Assembly (NCBI GenBank): GCA_900557315.1
Contig: USSI01000070.1
Span: 1-7,155 of the forward strand
From: an uncultured Butyricicoccus sp.
GTDB taxonomy: Bacteria > Bacillota > Clostridia > Oscillospirales > Butyricicoccaceae
DNA length: 7,155 bases
Reading direction: 5' to 3'
Shown here one piece after another: positions 1 to 6,323 of this stretch (positions are counted from its first letter, which is position 1; the number at the start of each line of letters is the position of its first letter). The notes under the pieces were generated by a model. The model saw only the letters and a list, made by a program, of their open reading frames with translations. It searched no databases and was not told the DNA's origin. The position numbers and the translations under genes are program-made.

Positions 1-73
1 CATCAAAAAGGTGCCGCAGGAACAGCTGGTGGACGCACTGATGGATGAAATCGCGCATTTTGAAGGAGAGTAA
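1..73 (+). CDS. ispG: C-terminal end of probable IspG (4-hydroxy-3-methylbut-2-enyl diphosphate synthase), partial
   Basis: Only the last 23 codons are present, read from base 2 to the TAA at 71-73; the gene begins upstream of the window. The tail reads IKKVPQEQLVDALMDEI followed by AHFEGE. It resembles the lysine-valine-proline, then acidic/hydrophobic helix, that closes clostridial IspG proteins as I remember them. IspG is the iron-sulfur enzyme of the methylerythritol phosphate route to isoprenoids. The assignment also rests on gene order, since I recall ispG directly before polC in Clostridia. The gene ends two bases before the polC start, and its last codons carry the polC ribosome binding site, so the two genes are probably co-transcribed and translationally coupled. 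Twenty-three residues are too few to prove the family; another gene ending similarly cannot be excluded. Confidence 0.55.
   Translation, partial: IKKVPQEQLVDALMDEIAHFEGE
63..70 (+). promoter_or_regulatory. Ribosome binding site of polC, inside the upstream gene
   Basis: AAGGAGAG lies five bases before a GTG at 76. It supports the GTG as the polC start. In that frame the nearest upstream stop is the TGA at 61-63 and no other start codon lies between, while the next in-frame ATG (residue 38) would cut into the conserved N-terminal part. The site is in the last codons of the preceding gene, which favours coupled translation. Confidence 0.75.
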
Positions 74-75
74 CA

Positions 76-3000
76 GTGGCTGGAAAGCTCATTGATATTT
101 TCGGAAACTGCAAATATATTGCGGAAGAACAGCACCTCGCCGGGGGCGAGGTGCGTTCTCTCGCTTTTGGGGATAATAACACGGTCATGGTGGTTGAGCT
201 GGGGCTTTCCCATGTGGTCAGCCGCAAAGTGATCGCCAAGGCGGAAAAGCAGATTGCAAAGCAGTATGGGCTCGACCGCGTGTGCATCGAGCCGCGCTAT
301 TCCATGCCGGACGGGCTGACGGACGAGTACATCCGTTCGCTGTATGACGACATGGCGTACCGCATGCCGTCCGCGCGCGGCCTGCTCGACTGCGCCAAAT
401 GGAAATACGAGGGAAACGCGCTGTACATCCCGATGGACGAGGTAAGCGAAAAGCATTTTTCAAACGCCCTGCGCCACCTGGAGGCGCGCATCCGGCGCGA
501 GCTGGATATCGTGTGCCCGGTGCACGCGGTGCGCGCCGAGGTGGGCGACTACGCGCCGCCGTCCGATGCGCCCAACAGGGAGGAAATTCTGCATCAGGCG
601 GTCGCGGAAGCGGCGGCAGCGACACCGGCACCCGAGCAGGAGGAGAGCCGCGAGGAAATTCTGCACAAGGCTGTGGAGCAGGCGGCGGCAGCCGCGGCGG
701 AAACGCCCAAGCCGAAAAAGCCGCGCCCCGCGCCCAAGCCGGAGCACACCGGCTATCAGCGCCCGCGCACGGAAAAGGTGCGCGAGGACGATCTGATCTT
801 CGGTAAGTTGATGCAGGACCCGATCGTATCGGTCAACGAGGCGATCGCGGCCTACGATATGGTCACCATCCAGGGCGAGGTGTTCTTCACCGACAACAAG
901 GATATCCACAGCAAGAAAACGGGCAAGGATTACGTCAAGATTGCGTTCGATATGACCGACCGCACGAACTCGGTGCGCGTATCCAAGTTCCTTGCTGCGG
1001 ATAAGGCGGGCGACACCGCCTCCAAGATCAAAAACGGCCTGTACTGCACGGTGCAGGGCAAAATGGTGTACGATTCATACGCCAAGGAGATGGTTTTGGA
1101 GCCGACCGGCATCGTCAAGGCGAAAAAGCCCGTGCGGCAGGACAAGGCGGAGGGCATGAAGCGCGTCGAGCTGCATCTGCATACCAATATGAGCGCGATG
1201 GACGGCATGAGTTCCACCGCGTCGCTGCTGTGCCGCGCGGCGCAGTGGGGCCACCGCGCGATGGCGATCACCGACCACGGCGTGGCGCAGGCATTCCCCG
1301 AAGCGCTGCACGCGCAGGAGGGCAAGCAGAAGGACATCATCGGGGACATGAAGATCATCTACGGCATCGAGGCGTATTACGTCAACGATGCGGACAGCCT
1401 TTCGGTCGTGCGCGGTAAGTCCACCGAGCCGCTCGACGGCACGTTCATCGTGTTCGACCTCGAGACCACCGGCCTCAACCCTGCGAGCGAGGAGATCACC
1501 GAGATCGCGGCCTGCCGCGTGGTGGACGGTGCGATCCAGGACAGTTTCCAGACCTATGTCAACCCGCACAAGCCCATTCCGGAGGAGATCACCAAGCTGA
1601 CCGGCATTTCGGACGAGACGGTCGCGGACGCGCCCGACCTCGACGAGGCGGTGCCCAAGTTCCTCGCCTGGGCGGGGGAGGGGCAGTATCCGCTCGTTGC
1701 GCACAACGCGGGATTTGATATGGGCTTTCTGCGCACGGCGTGCAAACGCCTGTCCATCGAGCGGGACTTTACCGCGATCGACACGCTGGAAATGTCCCGC
1801 CTGATGCTGCCGCATCTGCATAAGTTCAAGCTGAACATTCTGGCCAAGGAACTCGCGGTCGGCCCGTTCGAGCACCACCGCGCGAGCGAGGACGCAGCCG
1901 TGCTGGGGCGCATCTTTGTCAAGCTACTGGCAAGGCTCAAGGACGAGATGCACGCGGTCACGGTGGCGGATATCAACCCCGTGCTTGCCGCGACGACCGA
2001 CCGCAAGAACAAGCTCAAAAACCTGCCGCGCTACCATTTCATTATTCTGGTGAAAAACCAGGCGGGGCTGCGTAATCTCTATCAGCTGATCTCCAAGAGC
2101 TTTCTCGAATACTACAACAAGCGGCCGATCATGCCGCGAAGCGAGCTCATCCGCCACCGTGAGGGGCTGATCTTCGGCTCCGCGTGCGAGGCGGGCGAGG
2201 TGTTCCGCGCGCTGACCAGTAACGCGGAGTGGGACGAGCTCAAGCGGCTGGCATCCTTTTACGACTATCTCGAGATCCAGCCCATCGGCAACAACCGGTT
2301 CATGATCGAAAAGGGAATGGCCAAGGACGAAGAACAGCTGCGCGACTGGAACCGCGATATTCTGCGCCTCGCGGACGAGCTGGGCAAACCCTGCTGCGCG
2401 ACCGGCGACGTGCACTTCCTCGAGCCCGAGGACGAGGCGTTCCGCCGCATTTTGATGGCGGGGCAGGGCTTCGGCGACGCGGATAACCAGGCGCCGCTGT
2501 ACTTCAAGTCCACGGACGAGATGCTCCGCGAATTTTCTTACCTGGGCGAGGACCGCGCGTATGAGGTTGTGGTCAAGAATACCAACATGATCGCGGACAT
2601 GTGCGATGTCATCCGTCCCGTGCCGCGCGAAAACTATCCGCCGCACATCGACGGCTGTGAGGACGACCTGCGCAACATGTGCTATGAGAAAGCCAAGCGC
2701 ATCTACGGCGACCCGCTGCCCGAGATGGTGCAGGCGCGGCTTGACCGCGAACTGAACTCGATCATCGGCAACGGCTATGCGGTGATGTACATCATCGCGC
2801 AGAAACTGGTGACAAAGTCGCTCGCGGACGGCTATCTGGTCGGCTCGCGTGGGTCGGTCGGCTCGTCGCTTGCGGCGTTCATGTCGGACATCACCGAGGT
2901 AAACTCGCTCGCGCCGCACTACCTCTGCCCGGACGACAAATACGTCGAGTGGCACGAGGAATACTCCTGCGGCGTCGATCTGCCGGACAAGGTCTGCCCC

Positions 3001-4524
3001 AAGTGCGGCAAGCCGCTCACCAAGCAGGGTTTCAACATCCCGTTCGAGACCTTCCTCGGCTTCGAGGGCGATAAGGTGCCGGATATTGACCTGAATTTCG
3101 CGGGCGAGTACCAGTCGCGCATCCACTATTATACCGGCGAGATTTTCGGGCACGACCATGTGTTCCGCGCGGGTACAATCGGTACGGTCGCGGAAAAAAC
3201 CGCTTACGGCTACGTCAAGAAGTACATGGACGAGCGCGGCATCGAGTGCTCGCGCGCGGAGGAAAACCGCCTTGCCGCAGGCTGTACGGGCGTGCGCCGC
3301 ACCTCAGGCCAGCACCCGGGCGGCGTGGTCGTCGTGCCCAAGGAAATCGAGATTTACGACGTCTGCCCGGTGCAGCATCCGGCGGACGATCCGGACTCGG
3401 ACATCATTACCACCCATTTTGAGTATCATTCGATCGACGCGAACCTCTTGAAGCTCGACGAGCTCGGGCACGATGACCCGACCATGATTAAGCACCTTGA
3501 AAACTTGACCGGCGTCAATGCGCAGGAGATTCCGCTCGACGATCCGGATACCATGAGCCTGTTCCATTCGTGCAAGGCACTGAAATACACGGGTGAAAAC
3601 CCGGACACCGACCCCATTCTGGGTGACCTCGGCTGTCTGGCGGTGCCCGAGTTCGGTACCAAGTTCGTGCGCGGCATGGTCAAGGAGACCAAGCCTTCCA
3701 CCTTCGCCGAGCTGGTCTCGATTTCCGGCCTGTCGCACGGCACGGACGTATGGCTGGGCAATGCGCAGGAACTGGTGCACAAGGGCATCCCGCTGTCCGG
3801 CTGCATCTGCTGCCGTGACGATATCATGAACTACCTGATTTTGCAGGGCGTACAGCCCAAGCTGTCGTTCAAGACCATGGAGTCCGTGCGTAAGGGCAAG
3901 GGCCTGACCGAGGAGATGGAAGCCGCGATGCGTGAGCAGAACGTGCCGGACTGGTACATCGACTCATGCAAAAAGATCAAGTACATGTTCCCCAAGGCGC
4001 ACGCGGTGGCCTACGTCATGATGGCGTTCCGCATCGCGTGGTTCAAGGTGCACCGGCCGCTGGCGTTCTATTCGGCGTATTTTTCGGTGCGCGCCAAGGG
4101 CTTTGACGCATCCTGCATGATAAAGGGCGACAAAATCTGCATCGACAAGATCAAAGAGCTGCAGATGAAGGACCGCGAAAAGACCATCACCGCAGCGGAA
4201 AAGGAAATGATGACCACGCTCGAAGTGTGCCACGAGTTTTACCGCCGCGGATTCACCTTCGAGCCGATGGACATTTATACCTCGGATGCGCCCGACTTTA
4301 TCGTGACCGAAAACGGGCTGATCCCGCCGTTCACCTCGATGCCCGGCATCGGCGAGCAGGCGGCGCAGAACATTGTAGAGGAGCGCAAAAACGGCAAGTT
4401 CCTGTCCGCCGAGGAGATGGCGGTGCGCTGCCCCAAGGCATCCAAGGCGGTCGTCGAGCTGCTTGACCAGATCGGCGCGCTCGGCTCCATGCCCAAAACC
4501 ACGCAGATCAGCCTGTTTGCGTGA
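76..4524 (+). CDS. polC: DNA polymerase III alpha subunit, PolC type (replicative polymerase with built-in 3'-5' exonuclease)
   Basis: This is the main replicative DNA polymerase of low-GC Gram-positive bacteria, working with the beta clamp in the cytoplasmic replisome. The 1482 residues are slightly longer than the roughly 1440 of Bacillus subtilis PolC. In order: N-terminal domain (about 1-160); Ala/Pro/Glu/Lys-rich linker (about 162-232); OB-fold (about 260-345); first PHP half (RVELHLHT at 363-370, ITDHG at 398-402); embedded DnaQ-like exonuclease with Exo I DLETTG (D461, E463), Exo II HNAGFD (543-548) and Exo III HRASED (H601, D606); second PHP half (GSACEAGE at 701-708, ATGDVHFL at 775-782). 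The polymerase core has GSRGSVGSS (923-931), a cysteine cluster (C951, C965, C974, C977), catalytic PDIDLNF (D1003, D1005) and RRTSGQHPGG (1074-1083). A helix-hairpin-helix lies near 1417-1450, and the extreme C-terminus, QISLF (1477-1481), matches the clamp-binding motif. All catalytic motifs are intact, with no frameshift. Start is GTG. Confidence 0.98.
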   Translation: MAGKLIDIFGNCKYIAEEQHLAGGEVRSLAFGDNNTVMVVELGLSHVVSRKVIAKAEKQIAKQYGLDRVCIEPRYSMPDGLTDEYIRSLYDDMAYRMPSARGLLDCAKWKYEGNALYIPMDEVSEKHFSNALRHLEARIRRELDIVCPVHAVRAEVGDYAPPSDAPNREEILHQAVAEAAAATPAPEQEESREEILHKAVEQAAAAAAETPKPKKPRPAPKPEHTGYQRPRTEKVREDDLIFGKLMQDPIVSVNEAIAAYDMVTIQGEVFFTDNKDIHSKKTGKDYVKIAFDMTDRTNSVRVSKFLAADKAGDTASKIKNGLYCTVQGKMVYDSYAKEMVLEPTGIVKAKKPVRQDKAEGMKRVELHLHTNMSAMDGMSSTASLLCRAAQWGHRAMAITDHGVAQAFPEALHAQEGKQKDIIGDMKIIYGIEAYYVNDADSLSVVRGKSTEPLDGTFIVFDLETTGLNPASEEITEIAACRVVDGAIQDSFQTYVNPHKPIPEEITKLTGISDETVADAPDLDEAVPKFLAWAGEGQYPLVAHNAGFDMGFLRTACKRLSIERDFTAIDTLEMSRLMLPHLHKFKLNILAKELAVGPFEHHRASEDAAVLGRIFVKLLARLKDEMHAVTVADINPVLAATTDRKNKLKNLPRYHFIILVKNQAGLRNLYQLISKSFLEYYNKRPIMPRSELIRHREGLIFGSACEAGEVFRALTSNAEWDELKRLASFYDYLEIQPIGNNRFMIEKGMAKDEEQLRDWNRDILRLADELGKPCCATGDVHFLEPEDEAFRRILMAGQGFGDADNQAPLYFKSTDEMLREFSYLGEDRAYEVVVKNTNMIADMCDVIRPVPRENYPPHIDGCEDDLRNMCYEKAKRIYGDPLPEMVQARLDRELNSIIGNGYAVMYIIAQKLVTKSLADGYLVGSRGSVGSSLAAFMSDITEVNSLAPHYLCPDDKYVEWHEEYSCGVDLPDKVCPKCGKPLTKQGFNIPFETFLGFEGDKVPDIDLNFAGEYQSRIHYYTGEIFGHDHVFRAGTIGTVAEKTAYGYVKKYMDERGIECSRAEENRLAAGCTGVRRTSGQHPGGVVVVPKEIEIYDVCPVQHPADDPDSDIITTHFEYHSIDANLLKLDELGHDDPTMIKHLENLTGVNAQEIPLDDPDTMSLFHSCKALKYTGENPDTDPILGDLGCLAVPEFGTKFVRGMVKETKPSTFAELVSISGLSHGTDVWLGNAQELVHKGIPLSGCICCRDDIMNYLILQGVQPKLSFKTMESVRKGKGLTEEMEAAMREQNVPDWYIDSCKKIKYMFPKAHAVAYVMMAFRIAWFKVHRPLAFYSAYFSVRAKGFDASCMIKGDKICIDKIKELQMKDREKTITAAEKEMMTTLEVCHEFYRRGFTFEPMDIYTSDAPDFIVTENGLIPPFTSMPGIGEQAAQNIVEERKNGKFLSAEEMAVRCPKASKAVVELLDQIGALGSMPKTTQISLFA
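577..696 (+). repeat. Imperfect tandem duplication in the PolC linker (two 16-residue units, 72-base period)
   Basis: PolC residues 168-183 (bases 577-624) and 192-207 (bases 649-696) are copies: REEILHQAVAEAAAAT and REEILHKAVEQAAAAA, identical at 12 of 16 positions. At DNA level GAGGAAATTCTGCA occurs at 580-593 and again at 652-665, exactly 72 bases (24 codons) apart, so reading frame is kept. Each unit looks like a short amphipathic helix with an alanine-rich end. The units sit in the low-complexity linker between the N-terminal domain and the OB-fold, followed by a Lys/Pro-rich stretch (about 211-222). This probably reflects a local tandem duplication in a region that varies in length among PolC proteins. 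Confidence 0.8.
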
Positions 4525-4550
4525 CCGGAATGGCAGAGCATTACGCTGCG

Positions 4551-4557
4551 GGGAGGT
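4551..4557 (+). promoter_or_regulatory. Ribosome binding site that fixes the ATPase start
   Basis: GGGAGGT ends seven bases before the ATG at 4565. The reading frame itself is open further back, to an ATG at 4463 inside polC. That longer start would add 34 arginine-rich residues unlike the family and has no comparable site, so 4565 is preferred. Confidence 0.75.
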
Positions 4558-4564
4558 AAAGCCT

Positions 4565-5302
4565 ATGCTCAGCAGATTATTTTTGCAGGAGGTGCGCCTG
4601 CATGAGCTGCCGCCGGAAGAGAACTACCTGGCCGGCCTGCCTGTCGTGCGCCACTTGGCAGAGCAGCCGCTGGCGTTTACTACGCCGGTGACCATCCTTA
4701 TGGGGGAGAACGGCGTGGGCAAGTCCACGCTGATCGAGGCGGTGGCGGTCGGCATGGGGTTTAACGCCGAGGGCGGCACGCGCAATTTCAGCTTTGCCAC
4801 CATGGAAACGCACTCGGCACTGTACCGCTATGTGGAATTTGTACGCGGGCCGCACCGCCCGCGGGACGGATTTTTCCTGCGCGCGGAGAGCTTCTATAAT
4901 GTCGCGTCCTATGTCGATGAGATCGGAGATCAGAAGTTTCTCTGCCGTTACGGCGGAAAGTCCCTGCATGACCAGTCGCACGGTGAGAGCTTCCTTTCGC
5001 TGGTGCGCAGCCGATTCGGCGGCAAGGGATTCTACATCATGGACGAGCCTGAAGCAGCGTTGTCACCTGCCTCACAGATGGAGCTGCTCGCGCATATCCA
5101 TCGGCTGGCGGAGGATGGCTCACAAGTCGTCATTGCGACCCATTCGCCCATGCTGATGACCTATCCGGGCGCGTGCCTGCTGCAGATCGACGAGGATGGT
5201 ATCCGCCCGACCGAGTACCGTAAGACCTCACATTACCAGATCACCCGGCGTTTTTTGGAAAACCCGGACCGGATGTACCGCGAGCTGTTCAGGGAGGAAT
5301 AA
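4565..5302 (+). CDS. Small ABC/SMC-like AAA family ATPase (COG3910-type predicted ATPase)
   Basis: A 245-residue protein that is essentially one ABC-type nucleotide-binding domain. Walker A is GENGVGKST (47-55). The signature-like motif SHGES is at 138-142. Walker B is GFYIMDE (155-161, with D160 and catalytic-type E161), followed directly by the D-loop PEAALSP (162-168). The switch histidine is in ATHSP (H193). Only about 80 residues separate Walker A from the signature, too few for the long coiled-coil arms of SMC or RecF-type proteins. There are no membrane segments or signal peptide, so it should be cytosolic. Length and motif spacing match the stand-alone predicted ATPases grouped as COG3910, whose substrate is unknown. 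The gene starts 40 bases after polC, and the DUF1835 gene follows its stop after two bases, suggesting co-translation and perhaps a shared job. A transporter ATPase is less likely because no permease gene is adjacent. Confidence 0.85.
   Translation: MLSRLFLQEVRLHELPPEENYLAGLPVVRHLAEQPLAFTTPVTILMGENGVGKSTLIEAVAVGMGFNAEGGTRNFSFATMETHSALYRYVEFVRGPHRPRDGFFLRAESFYNVASYVDEIGDQKFLCRYGGKSLHDQSHGESFLSLVRSRFGGKGFYIMDEPEAALSPASQMELLAHIHRLAEDGSQVVIATHSPMLMTYPGACLLQIDEDGIRPTEYRKTSHYQITRRFLENPDRMYRELFREE
5292..5298 (+). promoter_or_regulatory. Ribosome binding site of the DUF1835 gene, inside the ATPase gene end
   Basis: GGGAGGA lies six bases before the ATG at 5305 and is formed by the last codons of the ATPase gene. 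Ribosomes finishing the ATPase (stop at 5300-5302) would be placed directly on the next start, which is the usual arrangement for coupled translation. Confidence 0.75.
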
Positions 5303-5304
5303 GG

Positions 5305-6261
5305 ATGTACTGGATTTGTTTTGGCGACAGCGCAAAGGGGACGCTCAAACAGGCGCGGCATGATTTCGCGCCCGAGGTAGCGTATGACCATATCCTTGCG
5401 CTGCTGGACAATTATTCTGAGGGCGATATCCGCGAGGTGACCGACCGCGCCACGCGGGACAGTGTCCTTGCACTATGGCGCGGCGATCCGCAGTCGGACG
5501 GCGACTGGCGGGACGAGCTGACCGAACGGCACTTCGAGACGCTCGCCCGGCTGGACGAGGTTGATGAAGCCGTGATCTGGTACAGTAAAGGCAATGCGCT
5601 GGAACAATGCGGCCTGCGGTATGTGGTCAGCCGCCTGTACGCGCGGCATATCCCTGTGTGGGTTGCAGAAGTCGATCAAATTCCGGTCAGCGAGTTAAAA
5701 GAGCCGGACGACGTAATTGGCAGCGCGTCGGCGGTCGGCGTGATTACGGACAGCCGGTTATTGAACTTCCTTCTGCGCTTTGCGCCGCAGCCGCTGCTCC
5801 GGCGGTATGCCAGGCGGGTGGAGCGCCGCACCCGGGGAGCGCGTGCGAGCGGCGGTATCGTGCAGTACGGTACCGTAGGCGAGATGGAGCCGGGTGCGGC
5901 GTGGTATTTCCATAAGCATCGCCGCCTGCTCCCGGAAACCGAAAAGGCGCAGCTGCTGACTGACTGGAAGCGCCTGCAGGAGGAAAACGCGCCCCTGCGT
6001 GCGATGGTGGACGGCAAACTGCAGTCCGTGGGCCTGGATTTTTATGATGAAGTGATCCTGTCCTGCGTGCCGGAAAAGGAAAAAGCAGCAGCGAACACCG
6101 TCGGCAATGCTTTGGTAAAAATCGAGCAGCAAATGGGCAACCGGGTCGGCGATATGCTGATTTTTTCCCGTATCCGCGCGCTGGGCGCGGCGGGCCGGCT
6201 CGAGATCGTACAGGACGCACCCAACTACCGGGACATGGCCATCCGGAAAATCAGGGGTTGA
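5305..6261 (+). CDS. DUF1835 and DUF3658 domain protein of unknown function
   Basis: A 318-residue soluble protein with no signal peptide or membrane segment. The N-terminal part (about 1-125) matches DUF1835 as I know it: it opens with ICFGDSAKGTLKQA (4-17) and contains the conserved block IWYSKGNALEQCGLRYVVSRL around 91-111. The C-terminal part (about 215-318) matches DUF3658: a W-x-x-L-x-x-ENAPLR segment (221-232), then FYDEVIL (246-252), then a GD-x-L-x-x-x-RIRAL helix (282-293) and a GRLE turn. The two domains are often fused in this order. No enzyme motif can be named and the function is unknown. Between them (166-180) is an arginine-rich stretch with eight Arg in 15 residues, which could contact nucleic acid or simply be a basic helix. 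The ATG follows the ATPase stop by two bases, so the two are probably made together. Its stop codon overlaps the -35 box of the hisZ promoter. Confidence 0.82.
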   Translation: MYWICFGDSAKGTLKQARHDFAPEVAYDHILALLDNYSEGDIREVTDRATRDSVLALWRGDPQSDGDWRDELTERHFETLARLDEVDEAVIWYSKGNALEQCGLRYVVSRLYARHIPVWVAEVDQIPVSELKEPDDVIGSASAVGVITDSRLLNFLLRFAPQPLLRRYARRVERRTRGARASGGIVQYGTVGEMEPGAAWYFHKHRRLLPETEKAQLLTDWKRLQEENAPLRAMVDGKLQSVGLDFYDEVILSCVPEKEKAAANTVGNALVKIEQQMGNRVGDMLIFSRIRALGAAGRLEIVQDAPNYRDMAIRKIRG

Positions 6262-6287
6262 CAGGGGCATGGCGGCCATGGTATGAT
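6258..6287 (+). promoter_or_regulatory. Strong sigma-A type promoter for hisZ
   Basis: TTGACA (6258-6263) matches the -35 consensus exactly. TATGAT (6282-6287) matches five of six -10 bases. The spacer is 18 bases, and TG at 6279-6280 gives an extended -10. Transcription would start near 6294, leaving a leader of about 30 bases before the hisZ ATG. The -35 box begins inside the last codons of the DUF1835 gene and includes its stop codon. The local AT-rich patch (about 6282-6310) stands out against GC-rich surroundings. A leader this short leaves no room for a T-box or a translated attenuator. Confidence 0.8.
6268..6280 (+). promoter_or_regulatory. Inverted repeat in the hisZ promoter spacer, candidate operator
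   Basis: CATGGC (6268-6273), one G, then GCCATG (6275-6280) form a perfect 6-bp dyad lying wholly between the -35 and -10 boxes, about 14 to 26 bases before the expected transcription start. A repressor bound here would block RNA polymerase. The last nine bases of the dyad, GCGGCCATG (6272-6280), recur at 6318-6326 over the hisZ start codon. The dyad is not followed by a T-run, and its stem is too short for a terminator. The binding protein is unknown, and a chance palindrome remains possible. Confidence 0.45.
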
Positions 6288-6306
6288 TTTAACGCGATAA
6301 AGTAAT

Positions 6307-6313
6307 AAAGGAG
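6307..6313 (+). promoter_or_regulatory. Ribosome binding site of hisZ
   Basis: AAAGGAG ends ten bases before the ATG at 6324. That is slightly long but usable, and no other start fits: the ATG at 6316 is out of frame, only two bases from the site, and reaches a stop after three codons. The hisZ frame has a TAA at 6306-6308, so 6324 is the first possible ATG. Confidence 0.7.
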
Positions 6314-6323
6314 TTATGCGGCC

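Noticed and set aside
1075..1878. Minus-strand open frame (267 codons) opposite the PolC PHP/exonuclease region
   Set aside because: Complementary shadow of conserved polC coding sequence, with composition typical of antisense frames and no recognisable domain.
1924..3159. Long open frame on the minus strand (411 codons) opposite polC
   Set aside because: It lies wholly inside polC, whose motifs are unmistakable. GC-rich coding DNA has few stops on the opposite strand, and the translation has no recognisable family.
4531..4550. Possible hairpin in the polC-ATPase gap
   Set aside because: The best pairing (GCAG with CTGC) is four base pairs around a nine-base loop with no T-run, so neither a terminator nor a convincing RNA structure.
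4463..4564. Upstream start for the ATPase within the polC end
   Set aside because: It would add 34 arginine-rich residues read from polC in another frame. The ATG at 4565 has a good ribosome binding site and gives the expected family length.
6268..6280. The dyad as an intrinsic terminator of the DUF1835 gene
   Set aside because: A six-base stem with a single-base centre cannot form a hairpin loop without losing pairs, and no T-run directly follows. Its place between promoter boxes fits an operator better.
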